The position numbers and the translations under genes were made by a program. A stretch of DNA of 64,000 nt from Pseudoalteromonas sp. 0303 (GTDB taxonomy: Bacteria; Pseudomonadota; Gammaproteobacteria; Enterobacterales; Alteromonadaceae), in the NCBI RefSeq assembly GCF_013349995.1, contig NZ_JABVXF010000001.1, positions 407,524 to 471,523 on the forward strand. The letters run 5' to 3'. The notes beneath the pieces were generated by a model that ran no database searches, was not told the DNA's origin, and was given only the letters and a program-made list of their open reading frames with translations. The first letter of the stretch is position 1. Every line of letters begins with the position of its first letter. Positions 55,254-63,924 of the stretch are shown piece by piece.

Positions 55254-55281
55254 CAAAAAAAGCAGCTAATGCTGCTTTTTT
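55254..55281 (-). terminator. Terminator after the DUF2835 gene
   Basis: AAAAAAAGCAGC / TAAT / GCTGCTTTTTT: a 12-bp stem with A and T runs. On the minus strand it begins within the DUF2835 stop region and ends the pepN-DUF2835 unit. It could also block transcription from the right into the DUF1302 cluster. Confidence 0.88.
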
Positions 55282-55501
55282 AACTAATTTTCTCGAGTTT
55301 TAAAAACTTATTTTCAGCCGTTAATGTCAACCTAAAGCGCCTTCTTATTCCTAGTGAAGAAATAAAAGGACGCAAATGGTGAGCGTCAAAGCGAACTGTC
55401 TTGCCACCATCCTCTGTAACTTGCACAGATTTATATTTACCATGATAGTAATCAAGACACTCTGAGTAACTCAGATACAAGGCAAAATAGTACTCTGTCA
55501 T
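55280..55501 (-). CDS. DUF2835 small protein
   Basis: 73 residues, basic, no membrane segment. The pattern YYFALYLSYSECLDYYHGKYKSVQV...VRFDAHHLRPFISSLGIRRRFRLTLTAENKFLKLEKI matches DUF2835 (PilZ-like short beta proteins next to pepN in many Gammaproteobacteria). Function unknown. One-base overlap with pepN (TAATG). Confidence 0.85.
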   Translation of the reverse strand: MTEYYFALYLSYSECLDYYHGKYKSVQVTEDGGKTVRFDAHHLRPFISSLGIRRRFRLTLTAENKFLKLEKIS

Positions 55502-58095
55502 TAACTTTCGAGTGCTTTCTCTACTTTTTCAAACAGATCATCACTAAGACCGTCTAAATCAGCTAAACGTTGAAGTTGTGCTTTCATTGCCGCAGAACGA
55601 TTTTCATCATAGCGTTTCCATGACATAAATGGCGTTAGCATGCGTGATGCATTTTGCGGATTAATATCGTTAAGCTTCACTAATAAGTCACCTAATAGCT
55701 GATACCCTTTACCATCCGCACGGTGGAACTGAGTGATATTAAAGTAACTAAAGCTACCAACCAAAGCACGCACACGGTTAGGATTACCAAAGTCAAAACT
55801 TGGGTGATCATAGAGCGCTTTAATATCGCTGATACTCGTTGCTGAATCTTTCATCGCTTGCAGTGCAAACCATTTATCCATAACGAGCACATCATGACGC
55901 CATTTAGCATCAAACTCTGTTAAAAGCGTATCACATAGTGAGTGATTTGCTTTTACAACAGCACTTAATGCAGCAAGTGCATTGGTCATATTATTACTGT
56001 GGGCAGACTCTTCGATAAGGCCATTAACATCGCTGTGATTTGTTTTCGCTAAATAGTGTAAACAAAGTTGCTTAAGAGCACGCACTGCAACGGCTGTAGC
56101 AGATGTTGAACCATCATCTTCAAGCGCGTTATAACAATTAACCAATGATTCTGTTAGGAAGTTGGCAATTTGCGATTCAAATGCATTTTGAACAGCAATA
56201 ATGTCATCAACAGGGATGACAGCATATTCAGCTGCAAGAGTATCGTAGCTAGGTAGTTTTAACAGCTCAGCAATCAGTGCGAGGTCACCTTCACGATTAT
56301 CAACTAATAGCTTTAATGCCGACAAGATATCATCCGATAAGCAAGCTTCACCACTGGCAATCGCTGCTTTCATTTCATTAGTAAATAAGCGCTGCTGGGC
56401 ATCCCAACGTGAAAAGTCACTGCGAGCAAAACGCATAATATGTAACAGATCAGCGGCAGATGTATTTTGATTAACGATGCATGGCGCAGAGAAATCTTCT
56501 AGTAGCACTGCGACTGGGCGCTGTTTAATGCCCTCAAAAACAAACTGCTGTGTTTTTTCTGTGACATTCAATACCGAATCTTGTGGCTGATTATCAATCA
56601 CAAGAGGTAGCGACTGCCCTTCACTATCTAAAAGTTCAATAGCAAAAGGAATATGTAGTAAAGCATTGTTAGGCTGATTATCAGGTGCAAACTGATCGAT
56701 GCTTAATGTGAAAGTTTGGTTTTGTTCATCATACGTTTGCTCAACGTTGAGCTTAGGTGTACCCGCTTGACTATACCAGCGCTTAAATTGCGTTAAATCA
56801 ATGCCAGACGCATCACTCATGGCAGCGACAAAATCATCACAAGTAACTGCTTGTCCGTCATGGCGCTCGAAATACAATGCCATACCTTGCTGGAACTTTT
56901 CTTCTCCCAGTAAAGTGTGCATCATACGAATAACTTCAGCCCCTTTGTCATACACAGTCACTGTATAAAAGTTATTCATTTCAATGACTTTTTCAGGGCG
57001 AATTGGGTGAGCCATCGGCCCTGCATCTTCACTAAATTGGTGAGTACGCATGACTTTAACCGCATCAATACGATTAAGTGCACGTGAGCCTAAATCACTA
57101 CTAAACTCTTGATCACGGAAAACTGTTAAGCCTTCTTTTAACGACAGTTGGAACCAGTCACGGCAAGTCACACGGTTGCCGGTCCAGTTATGGAAGTACT
57201 CATGACCTACAATTGATTCAATCGTATGATAATCTTTGTCTGTAGCTGTTTCTTGATTCGCCAGAATACATTTAGAGTTAAAGATATTCAGGCCTTTATT
57301 TTCCATTGCGCCCATGTTGAAGAAATCAACGGCAACAATCATGTAAATATCTAAATCGTATTCAAGGTTAAAGCGCTCTTCATCCCATTGCATTGATTTC
57401 TTTAAAGAAGTCATGGCATGAGGCGTTTTTGATAAATTACCTTTATCAACAAACAAGGCTAATTCAACTTTTCGTCCAGACTGCGTCGTGTAATGGTCAC
57501 GTAATACGTCAAAATCACCGGCGACTAATGCAAATAAGTAGCTAGGCTTTTTAAATGGGTCTTGCCATTTTACAAAATGACGACCGTCATCTAAGTTACC
57601 TGATTCAATTTGGTTACCATTAGACAGCAAGTGAGTGTACTTTTTGTCGGCAATAATGGTTACATCAAAGCTAGCAAGCACGTCTGGGCGGTCAAGGTAA
57701 TAGGTAATCTTTCTAAAACCTTCTGCCTCACATTGCGTACAGTAAGCACCACCCGACAAGTACAAACCTTCTAACGAGGTATTCGTTTGCGGGTCAATAT
57801 GGTTTTCAATTTTCAGAATAAAGCTTTCAGGTAAGTTATGAATGATCAGCTTTTCATCTTCAAGCGTGTAATCATCATACGCTTTGTCATCAACCTTTAC
57901 TGAGATAAGTGTTAAATCAACACCATCTAGCGCAAGATCAGCATTGCTTTCATCGGTACGATTGATTGTCATTGTTGACTGCACTGATGTTTTTAAAGGG
58001 GCTAATTCGAAGCGTAAATCGATGTGTTGGATTGAGAATTGTGGGGCTTGGTAATCTTTTAAATATTGAGCTTGAGGTTTACTCGTAGCAGACAT
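55501..58095 (-). CDS. pepN: Aminopeptidase N
   Basis: Zinc metallopeptidase of the M1 family, about 864 residues, removing N-terminal residues from peptides in the cytoplasm. The substrate motif GAMENKGLN and the zinc site HEYFHNWTGNRVTCRDWFQLSLKEG (HExxH followed by the downstream Glu) are intact. A long helical C-terminal domain follows. The start MSATSKPQAQYLKDYQAPQFSI matches the E. coli N-terminus and has GGAG six bases upstream; a TTG four codons earlier was rejected because it lies in that site. The gene is followed by the DUF2835 gene. Confidence 0.97.
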   Translation of the reverse strand: MSATSKPQAQYLKDYQAPQFSIQHIDLRFELAPLKTSVQSTMTINRTDESNADLALDGVDLTLISVKVDDKAYDDYTLEDEKLIIHNLPESFILKIENHIDPQTNTSLEGLYLSGGAYCTQCEAEGFRKITYYLDRPDVLASFDVTIIADKKYTHLLSNGNQIESGNLDDGRHFVKWQDPFKKPSYLFALVAGDFDVLRDHYTTQSGRKVELALFVDKGNLSKTPHAMTSLKKSMQWDEERFNLEYDLDIYMIVAVDFFNMGAMENKGLNIFNSKCILANQETATDKDYHTIESIVGHEYFHNWTGNRVTCRDWFQLSLKEGLTVFRDQEFSSDLGSRALNRIDAVKVMRTHQFSEDAGPMAHPIRPEKVIEMNNFYTVTVYDKGAEVIRMMHTLLGEEKFQQGMALYFERHDGQAVTCDDFVAAMSDASGIDLTQFKRWYSQAGTPKLNVEQTYDEQNQTFTLSIDQFAPDNQPNNALLHIPFAIELLDSEGQSLPLVIDNQPQDSVLNVTEKTQQFVFEGIKQRPVAVLLEDFSAPCIVNQNTSAADLLHIMRFARSDFSRWDAQQRLFTNEMKAAIASGEACLSDDILSALKLLVDNREGDLALIAELLKLPSYDTLAAEYAVIPVDDIIAVQNAFESQIANFLTESLVNCYNALEDDGSTSATAVAVRALKQLCLHYLAKTNHSDVNGLIEESAHSNNMTNALAALSAVVKANHSLCDTLLTEFDAKWRHDVLVMDKWFALQAMKDSATSISDIKALYDHPSFDFGNPNRVRALVGSFSYFNITQFHRADGKGYQLLGDLLVKLNDINPQNASRMLTPFMSWKRYDENRSAAMKAQLQRLADLDGLSDDLFEKVEKALES

Positions 58096-58109
58096 TACTG
58101 ACTCCAAAT

Positions 58110-58128
58110 GGCCCTGCTTAGCAGGGCC
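58110..58128 (-). other. Intercistronic hairpin between nhaC and pepN
   Basis: GGCCCTGC / TTA / GCAGGGCC: an 8-bp GC-rich stem in the gap between the nhaC stop and the pepN ribosome-binding site. No T run follows (ATTTGGAG), so it is more likely an mRNA processing or stability element or attenuator than a terminator. Confidence 0.5.
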
Positions 58129-58136
58129 TAAATAGT

Positions 58137-59618
58137 TTATTCGGCGTTAGCTTCTTGTTTAAGATGTTTTGGGGTAATACGTAAAATTTTAATACCAAAA
58201 TAGGCATAAACAACCGCTAAGAATGGATTAATTAAATTAAAGAACGCGTACATCGCATAGTCAAATGGATTGATTAGTAAAACACTTTGCATATAGGCAC
58301 CACAGGTATTCCAAGGAATAAGTGGGCTAGTAATTGTGCCACCATCTTCTAATGTGCGAGATAAGTTGACCGGCTTTAAACCGCGTTTTTCATATTCGTC
58401 TTTAAACATACGTCCAGGAACAACAATCGCGATATATTGGTCAGCTGCAACCGCATTGGTACCAATACACGTTGCAATCGTTGCAGTGATTAGAGAACCC
58501 GTGCTTTTAGCAATCTTTAAGATGCTCTTAACGAACATATCAAGTAAGCCAGTTTTTTCCATGATAGCGCCAAACATCAAGGCCGTCATAATCAGCCAAG
58601 TGGTTGTTAGCATGCCAGCCATGCCACCACCGCTCAATAATGAATCCATTTTTTCATCACCAGTGTCAATGCTGAAACCATCAAAGAACGTTGTCCAAAC
58701 TAATTTAAAGTAACCAATTGCTTGGCCTTGTGATGCATCAATTTGGGTATTTATTAAATCTGATTGAAATAACATAGCCCAAATTGCACCTAACACCGCA
58801 CCAATCGAAATAGCAGGGAAAGCTGGCATCTTACGAATTGCTAAAAACAGCAACACCACCAGTGGTACTAGCATTTCAAAACCAATGTTAAAGTTTTGCT
58901 CTAATAAATTAACGATTTCATCAATACGTCCAGCTTCAGCTGAACCACCGGCATTAAAGCCCATAAAAATAAAAATAATTAACGCAATAATGAAGCTTGG
59001 CACTGTAGTCCAAAGCATATGATGGATATGCTCAAATAAATCAGCCCCTGCCACTGCCGGCGCTAAATTCGTTGTTTCAGAAAGCGGGCTTAATTTATCA
59101 CCAAAGTAGGCACCAGAAATGACCGCACCTGCCGTGACGACTTGCTCTAAACCAAGACCAGTTGCAACACCTAATAACGCCACACCGATAGTCGCAGCTG
59201 TAGTCCAAGAGCTACCAATACTCATAGCCACAATGCCACAAATCAAACAGCTAGCGGCATAGAACCAGCTAGGATTGATAATTTGTAAGCCATAGTAAAT
59301 TAGAGTGGGTACAGTTCCTGACAACAGCCAAGTACCGATTAAGGCACCCACCATTAACAGTATAATGATTGCTCCAAGGGATAAGGTGATCCCCTCAATC
59401 ATGGCTTGTTCTAGTTTCTTCCAGGTGTAACCATTTTTTAAGCCAATTAATGCCGCGGTAAATGTAGCGAATAATAAAGCGATTTGGTTAGGACCCGATG
59501 ATGAGTTATCACCGAATAAATAAACAGCAGCGCCTAGTAGGCACACGAGCACAGTAATTGGGATTAAGGCATCTAAAAAACTGCCCTGTTTAATTGGCTT
59601 CTCTTCAATTGAATTCAA
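58137..59618 (-). CDS. nhaC: Na+/H+ antiporter, NhaC family
   Basis: 493 residues, about 12 predicted membrane helices. It exports Na+ in exchange for H+, fitting a marine organism. Family blocks: FATFTAALIGLKNGYTWKKLEQAMIEGI, LMVGALIGTWLLSGTVP, CGIVAMSIGSSWTTAATIGVALLG and SGAYFGDKLSPLSETTNLAPAVAG, with a second half containing IGTNAVAADQYIAIVVPGRMF. Direction of transport and ions are inferred from the family. It precedes pepN by ~40 bp. Confidence 0.93.
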   Translation of the reverse strand: MNSIEEKPIKQGSFLDALIPITVLVCLLGAAVYLFGDNSSSGPNQIALLFATFTAALIGLKNGYTWKKLEQAMIEGITLSLGAIIILLMVGALIGTWLLSGTVPTLIYYGLQIINPSWFYAASCLICGIVAMSIGSSWTTAATIGVALLGVATGLGLEQVVTAGAVISGAYFGDKLSPLSETTNLAPAVAGADLFEHIHHMLWTTVPSFIIALIIFIFMGFNAGGSAEAGRIDEIVNLLEQNFNIGFEMLVPLVVLLFLAIRKMPAFPAISIGAVLGAIWAMLFQSDLINTQIDASQGQAIGYFKLVWTTFFDGFSIDTGDEKMDSLLSGGGMAGMLTTTWLIMTALMFGAIMEKTGLLDMFVKSILKIAKSTGSLITATIATCIGTNAVAADQYIAIVVPGRMFKDEYEKRGLKPVNLSRTLEDGGTITSPLIPWNTCGAYMQSVLLINPFDYAMYAFFNLINPFLAVVYAYFGIKILRITPKHLKQEANAE

Positions 59619-59743
59619 AAGATAGTCTCCTACACGTCTTATGTGGCGTGTTTAATTATTATTGTAAAGCTTTGACGCAAAACTTCAGTGCCTTATGCAG
59701 GCAGATTTTGTGATTATACCAATCTAACCTGTTTTAGGTAGCA

Positions 59744-59767
59744 AAAAAGGCGCTTAAGCGCCTTTTT
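59744..59767 (-). terminator. Terminator after prc
   Basis: AAAAAGGCGC / TTAA / GCGCCTTTTT, a 10-bp perfect stem with A and T runs, 30 bp after the prc stop. It ends the msrC-proQ-prc unit and is nearly symmetrical. Confidence 0.9.
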
Positions 59768-59796
59768 ATTAATCGATATTGCTAATTAATTGCTAA

Positions 59797-61821
59797 TTAT
59801 TTCTTAGCGATACGACCATATTTTATATAATCTTGGGTGATTAATGCCGCTTCTTCTAAGAAAGGGTCTAGCTCGTCAAGGCTATCAGGTAAATCATCAA
59901 GCTTCTCTACTGGCTTTTCACCAAGGCGAACAAGTCGTTCATTAGCACGTTCTAATGCGCGTTCTTCACCTTCGTCTTTCTCTTTTAGACGGGTCGCTTC
60001 AACCAATGAGATAGTCTTACGGTCTTTCTCTTCTTGATAGCGCTCAATGTCAGCAAACACATAACCAAATTCAGGCTCATCTGCAATACGCGCATCATGA
60101 AGCTTATTAACGTAAGCAATCGCTGGTTTTAAGTTATCAACAGAGTTGTACTTAGCACGTATGATGCTATCCCAAGGTAGCGCGTTGTCTTGTTGACTCT
60201 CGCCCCACTCTGATGGCTCAATTGCCGATGGGAACGATACATCTGGGATCACGCCTTTGTGTTGTGTGCTTCCGCCATTAATTCGGTAGAATTTTGCAAT
60301 GGTGTACTGCACGCTACCTAATGGATGGTCATATAAGTCATAAGCACGGCCAAGTGGTTTGTGCTGCTGTACAGTACCCTTGCCAAAGGTTTGCTCACCA
60401 ATCACAATAGCACGGCCGTAATCTTGCATCGCTGCTGCAAAAATCTCTGAGGCAGATGCACTGTAGCGATCAACCAACACAGTAAGTGGGCCATCATAAA
60501 AAGTGACGCCGTCACGGTCTTTTTGCTCTTCAATACGATTATTTAGCGTATGAATTTGTACTACAGGACCTTGATCGATAAATAAGCCAGAAAGCTGCGT
60601 CGCTTCGTAAAGTGAACCGCCGCCGTTTTGACGTAAGTCGATGATGATACCGTCTACTTTGGCTTCTTTTAATTTTGCAATTTCAACTTTAACGTCTTGT
60701 GATAGGTTGTTATAGAAACCTGGGATTTCAATCACACCAATTTTGCTGGTTAAGTCTGAATATTTTGCTTCAAATACTTCAGATTTTGCAGCGCGGTCTT
60801 CTAAGCGAATTTTATCACGCGTAATTTCAACCACTTTTGGTGTGCCGTGAGCATCTGCCCCTTTTAGATATTGCAGGCGAACTTTTGTCCCTTTCGGGCC
60901 TTTAATCAAATCAACGACGTCATCTAAACGCCAGCCAATCACATCAACAAATTCTTCACCTTCTTGGGCAACACCAATAATGCGGTCATCTGCTTTAATT
61001 TGTTCAGACTTATCAGCCGGGCCGCCAGGTACTAAGCTACGGATTACCGTGTAATCTTCATCATAGCTAAGTACCGCACCAATACCTTCTAATTCAAGAT
61101 CCATGTCCATCTTGAATTGCTCAGCGCGACGAGGTGATAAATAAGACGTATGCGCTTCAATGCTTCGTGCGAATGAGTTCATCACGATTTGGAAAGCATC
61201 TTCACTGTTCGTTTGTACTAAACGCTTTTGCGCATTGTGGTAACGTTTGGTCAAGACTTCTTTAATGCCTTGCCAATCTTTACCAGTCATTTTTAATCGT
61301 AAAGCATCGTATTTAACGCGCTGACGCCAAAGTTCATCAAGCTCAGCTTGGCTTGTTGCCCAATTAGCGTCTTCGCGGTCAAACAGATACTCATCTTCTT
61401 TATCGAACTTCATTTCGTTTTCAAGTAACGATAAAGAATAGTCATAGCGTTCAAAACGACGTTTTAAACTTAAGTTAAAAATATCAAAGGCAAATCCCAA
61501 TTTACCTGTCGACAATGCATTATCAAATTGGTCTTTATATTGCTCAAACGAGGCAATGTCAGAGGCTAAAAACACATTTTTATTGTAGTCGAGAGATTCA
61601 ATGTAACGATCAAAAACCTTCTCAGATAATTCATCGTTAAATTTAATTGGTTTGTAGTGTGCACGAGTAAATAAGTTTGTCACCCGTTTGCTTGCCGTAC
61701 TATGTTGGCTTTCTTGCTTGAGTACTGGCAGGTCTTTTTCAGTCAGATTGTCTGAAGATGCCAATAATGAACCTGAAAACAGGGCAGCGACTAACGGAAT
61801 GAGCGTAAACTTTTTACTCAT
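59797..61821 (-). CDS. prc: Tail-specific protease (C-terminal processing protease)
   Basis: Periplasmic serine protease, about 674 residues (E. coli 682), family S41A. The signal peptide MSKKFTLIPLVAALFSGSLLAS is followed by an N-terminal domain (to about 220), a PDZ domain (about 230-320; GIGAVLSYDEDYTVIRSLVPGGPADKSEQIKADDRI) and the catalytic domain with the Ser/Lys dyad in VDRYSASASEIFAAAM and GEQTFGKGTVQQ. The start is chosen because AGGAG lies six bases upstream; a TTG two codons earlier overlaps that site. It follows proQ by 27 bp, as in E. coli. Confidence 0.96.
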   Translation of the reverse strand: MSKKFTLIPLVAALFSGSLLASSDNLTEKDLPVLKQESQHSTASKRVTNLFTRAHYKPIKFNDELSEKVFDRYIESLDYNKNVFLASDIASFEQYKDQFDNALSTGKLGFAFDIFNLSLKRRFERYDYSLSLLENEMKFDKEDEYLFDREDANWATSQAELDELWRQRVKYDALRLKMTGKDWQGIKEVLTKRYHNAQKRLVQTNSEDAFQIVMNSFARSIEAHTSYLSPRRAEQFKMDMDLELEGIGAVLSYDEDYTVIRSLVPGGPADKSEQIKADDRIIGVAQEGEEFVDVIGWRLDDVVDLIKGPKGTKVRLQYLKGADAHGTPKVVEITRDKIRLEDRAAKSEVFEAKYSDLTSKIGVIEIPGFYNNLSQDVKVEIAKLKEAKVDGIIIDLRQNGGGSLYEATQLSGLFIDQGPVVQIHTLNNRIEEQKDRDGVTFYDGPLTVLVDRYSASASEIFAAAMQDYGRAIVIGEQTFGKGTVQQHKPLGRAYDLYDHPLGSVQYTIAKFYRINGGSTQHKGVIPDVSFPSAIEPSEWGESQQDNALPWDSIIRAKYNSVDNLKPAIAYVNKLHDARIADEPEFGYVFADIERYQEEKDRKTISLVEATRLKEKDEGEERALERANERLVRLGEKPVEKLDDLPDSLDELDPFLEEAALITQDYIKYGRIAKK

Positions 61822-61848
61822 ACACAACTCCTTTATTTTTTACAGCTA

Positions 61849-62499
61849 TTAAATGATATACAGGCTGTCTGCTTTGGTCTTAACTTGCATCCCTGTTACT
61901 AACTCAACGTGAACTTCATCTTTATTCACTTCAGTAATAACCGCGTTTACAAGTGCTTGGCCAAGTTTAACTTTAACTTTGCTATTAACCTTGACCTCTG
62001 AGGCAGGTAAAGGTTCAACTTTTCCTGAACGTTTTGCAGGAGCAGCTTTAGCAGGCTTATTATTTACTCTAGCGCCTTTTTCGCCAGATTTAGCGTGGTG
62101 GCCACTATTCTTTTTGTAAGATTTTGTGTCACCGTCTTTACGTGGACGTTGTGGCTTCTTACGCTTCGCCATTTTAGCGCGGCTTTCTTCTAACGCTTTT
62201 TGTGCGTGCTCAATGTGCTCTTGTTCTACTTTTTCGTCTTGATTACCATCAAGATCGATACGGAACTCAGACTTAGTCACAGCTTCTAAATAGCGCCAGT
62301 TTGAGGTGTACTTTCTTAGTGCTTGACGAACCTGAGTCTTACTTACTTTCTCAGAACCTTCAATACGCTCAGCGATATCTTTAAAAATACCTACTTTAAG
62401 CGGCTGAATACCGTCTTTTTGTTTAAAACATTGTGGAAATTCTTGGTATAAGAAATCCAGTACTTCATTAATATCTTTTAGCTTGTTTGTGGTTTCCAT
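61849..62499 (-). CDS. proQ: RNA chaperone ProQ
   Basis: FinO-family RNA-binding protein of 216 residues. The N-terminal FinO domain (about residues 10-125; ECFKQ-type QCFKQKDGIQPLKVGIFKDIAERI, KTQVRQALRKYTSNWRYL) binds sRNA and mRNA 3' ends. It is followed by a long Lys/Arg/Gly-rich linker (about 120-165) and a C-terminal Tudor-like domain (about 170-216; VKVNSKVKVKLGQALVNAVITEV). Gene order proQ-prc is conserved with E. coli. Confidence 0.95.
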   Translation of the reverse strand: METTNKLKDINEVLDFLYQEFPQCFKQKDGIQPLKVGIFKDIAERIEGSEKVSKTQVRQALRKYTSNWRYLEAVTKSEFRIDLDGNQDEKVEQEHIEHAQKALEESRAKMAKRKKPQRPRKDGDTKSYKKNSGHHAKSGEKGARVNNKPAKAAPAKRSGKVEPLPASEVKVNSKVKVKLGQALVNAVITEVNKDEVHVELVTGMQVKTKADSLYII

Positions 62500-62513
62500 G
62501 TTAGAACCTTTTA

Positions 62514-62792
62514 TTACATCTTTTCATCAAGTGATGAATCGACATAGTGTGTTACCCAGTCGGTCAACTCTTCGAAGTCCGCTTCAATAAGCGCTAAATC
62601 ACCACGAAGGTGTTCCCAAATACCATTTATAATTTCATCAATTGATTCACAGTCAAGGTCATCTGGTAGACGTTCCCATGCCATATGAATCAAGTCGTTG
62701 AGCCTTTCGGCAACAACTTCTTCTTCCCCTTCCCAATCACCAACATCTTGGATTGCAAAGAGGTAATCTTGCACATTTAGCAGATCTTTCAT
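62514..62792 (-). CDS. Small acidic protein between msrC and proQ, unknown function
   Basis: 92 residues, strongly acidic (about a quarter Asp/Glu), no cysteines or membrane segments. It is mostly helical by appearance (VVAERLNDLIHMAWERLPDDLDCESIDEIINGIWEHLRGDL). I do not recognise the family. It overlaps msrC by 4 bp (ATGA) and is 14 bp from proQ, so it is certainly part of that operon and translated with it. A regulatory or ProQ-associated role is a guess from position only. Confidence 0.75.
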   Translation of the reverse strand: MKDLLNVQDYLFAIQDVGDWEGEEEVVAERLNDLIHMAWERLPDDLDCESIDEIINGIWEHLRGDLALIEADFEELTDWVTHYVDSSLDEKM

Positions 62793-63250
62793 TTTAGATT
62801 TGCCTCAAAGCATTTTACCAATGCTTCTAAACCAGCTTGATCATCAGCATCGAATCGCGCAATGCTTGGGCTGTCGATATCAAGTACAGCAAATACTTTA
62901 CCGTCTTTGAAAATCGGCACAACTACTTCTGAGTTAGATGCAGCATCACAGGCAATATGACCAGCAAATGCATGCACGTCTTCAATGAGTTGTGTTTGTT
63001 GTGTTTGCGCGGCAGTTCCACATACCCCTTTACCTTCTGGAATACGGATACATGCAGGATTACCTTGAAACGGCCCTAGCACTAATTCTTCAGGTGAATC
63101 CATTAAATAAAAGCCCGCCCAATTGATATCCTCTAAAGAGGTAAATAACAGCGCACTAATATTTGCCATGTTGGCAATAACATTTGATTCACCAGTGATT
63201 AGCGACTCAGTTTGTTTAACTAATGACTGGTAAAAATCTTGCTTTTGCAT
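62789..63250 (-). CDS. msrC: Free methionine-R-sulfoxide reductase (GAF domain)
   Basis: 153 residues, one GAF domain; reduces free Met-R-O (fRMsr, E. coli YebR/MsrC). The three active-site cysteines fall where expected: Cys67 (NPACIRI), Cys77 (GVCGTAA) and Cys101 (IACDAASNSE). Also diagnostic are NWAGFYL and VLDIDSPSIARFD. First gene of the msrC - small acidic protein - proQ - prc run. Confidence 0.93.
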   Translation of the reverse strand: MQKQDFYQSLVKQTESLITGESNVIANMANISALLFTSLEDINWAGFYLMDSPEELVLGPFQGNPACIRIPEGKGVCGTAAQTQQTQLIEDVHAFAGHIACDAASNSEVVVPIFKDGKVFAVLDIDSPSIARFDADDQAGLEALVKCFEANLK

Positions 63251-63321
63251 ACCAAACTACTTCTTATTAAACATACAGTAGCTAAAGGTACTCTTTGTAG
63301 ACGACAAATGAAACCTTTTAA

Positions 63322-63346
63322 GGGCAAAAAAAAACATTTTGCCCTC
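63322..63346 (-). terminator. Weak hairpin after the small membrane protein gene
   Basis: Arms AGGGCAAAA and TTTTGCCCT (9 bp) with a 7-base A-rich loop, between the 131-aa gene and msrC. No T run follows it on the minus strand; the T-rich stretch is in the loop. Low-confidence terminator. Confidence 0.35.
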
Positions 63347-63375
63347 AATTTCAGTCAGCTTGATTAAATATTCTG

Positions 63376-63771
63376 CTATTGATGAGAAGATTGTGTTGTA
63401 AGGCCCTGTCTTAAACCAAATAAAAACAGTCCAGCTGCCAGAGCAGACATCACAGCATTGACTATAAAAGCCATACCTGTTGTAGCGCTAAGTAAGTAGC
63501 TGAAAATAGCGCCACCTAGTAAGCCAAGTGTCAGAACACCTGAATAATTAACCTTTGCATACTTATACATAAGTAAATAACCAGGTACCACAAACGCTGC
63601 CATAGTAAGACCTACAATGTGGGCATTGGCGATTGCGCTAACGAATAAGTTAAAGAAAATGTTTAAACCATTTCCTTCAAGTGTAAACGCATAATAAAGG
63701 CCTAAGATACAACCGATGATCACAGGCGATAATAAAGAAAGTCCTACACTCTTTGCTAAACGATGTTTCAT
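63376..63771 (-). CDS. Small four-helix membrane protein, unknown function
   Basis: 131 residues with four predicted membrane helices (about residues 8-30, 38-66, 76-92 and 97-120) and a short polar C-terminus. No motif links it to a known transporter or enzyme. Standing alone between tRNA-Ser and msrC, it has its own intergenic spaces on both sides. The ATG is the first in frame. Confidence 0.65.
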   Translation of the reverse strand: MKHRLAKSVGLSLLSPVIIGCILGLYYAFTLEGNGLNIFFNLFVSAIANAHIVGLTMAAFVVPGYLLMYKYAKVNYSGVLTLGLLGGAIFSYLLSATTGMAFIVNAVMSALAAGLFLFGLRQGLTTQSSHQ

Positions 63772-63888
63772 AAATTCCCTAATGTCACAAAGATAATACG
63801 AGAAGTGTTAAGCATGGACTAACTAGTTAAAATGCGAAATATCGACAATAGTCGTAATTTGCAGAACAAATGTAAAAGCAAAAGAAAC

Positions 63889-63918
63889 AAAAAAGCCGCT
63901 GAATAAATTCAGCGGCTT
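63889..63918 (-). terminator. Terminator of tRNA-Ser(UGA)
   Basis: A 12-bp near-perfect stem AAGCCGCTGAAT / ATTCAGCGGCTT, followed on the minus strand by six T. It lies about 7 bp after the 3' end of the tRNA. Confidence 0.9.
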
Positions 63919-63924
63919 CAATGA

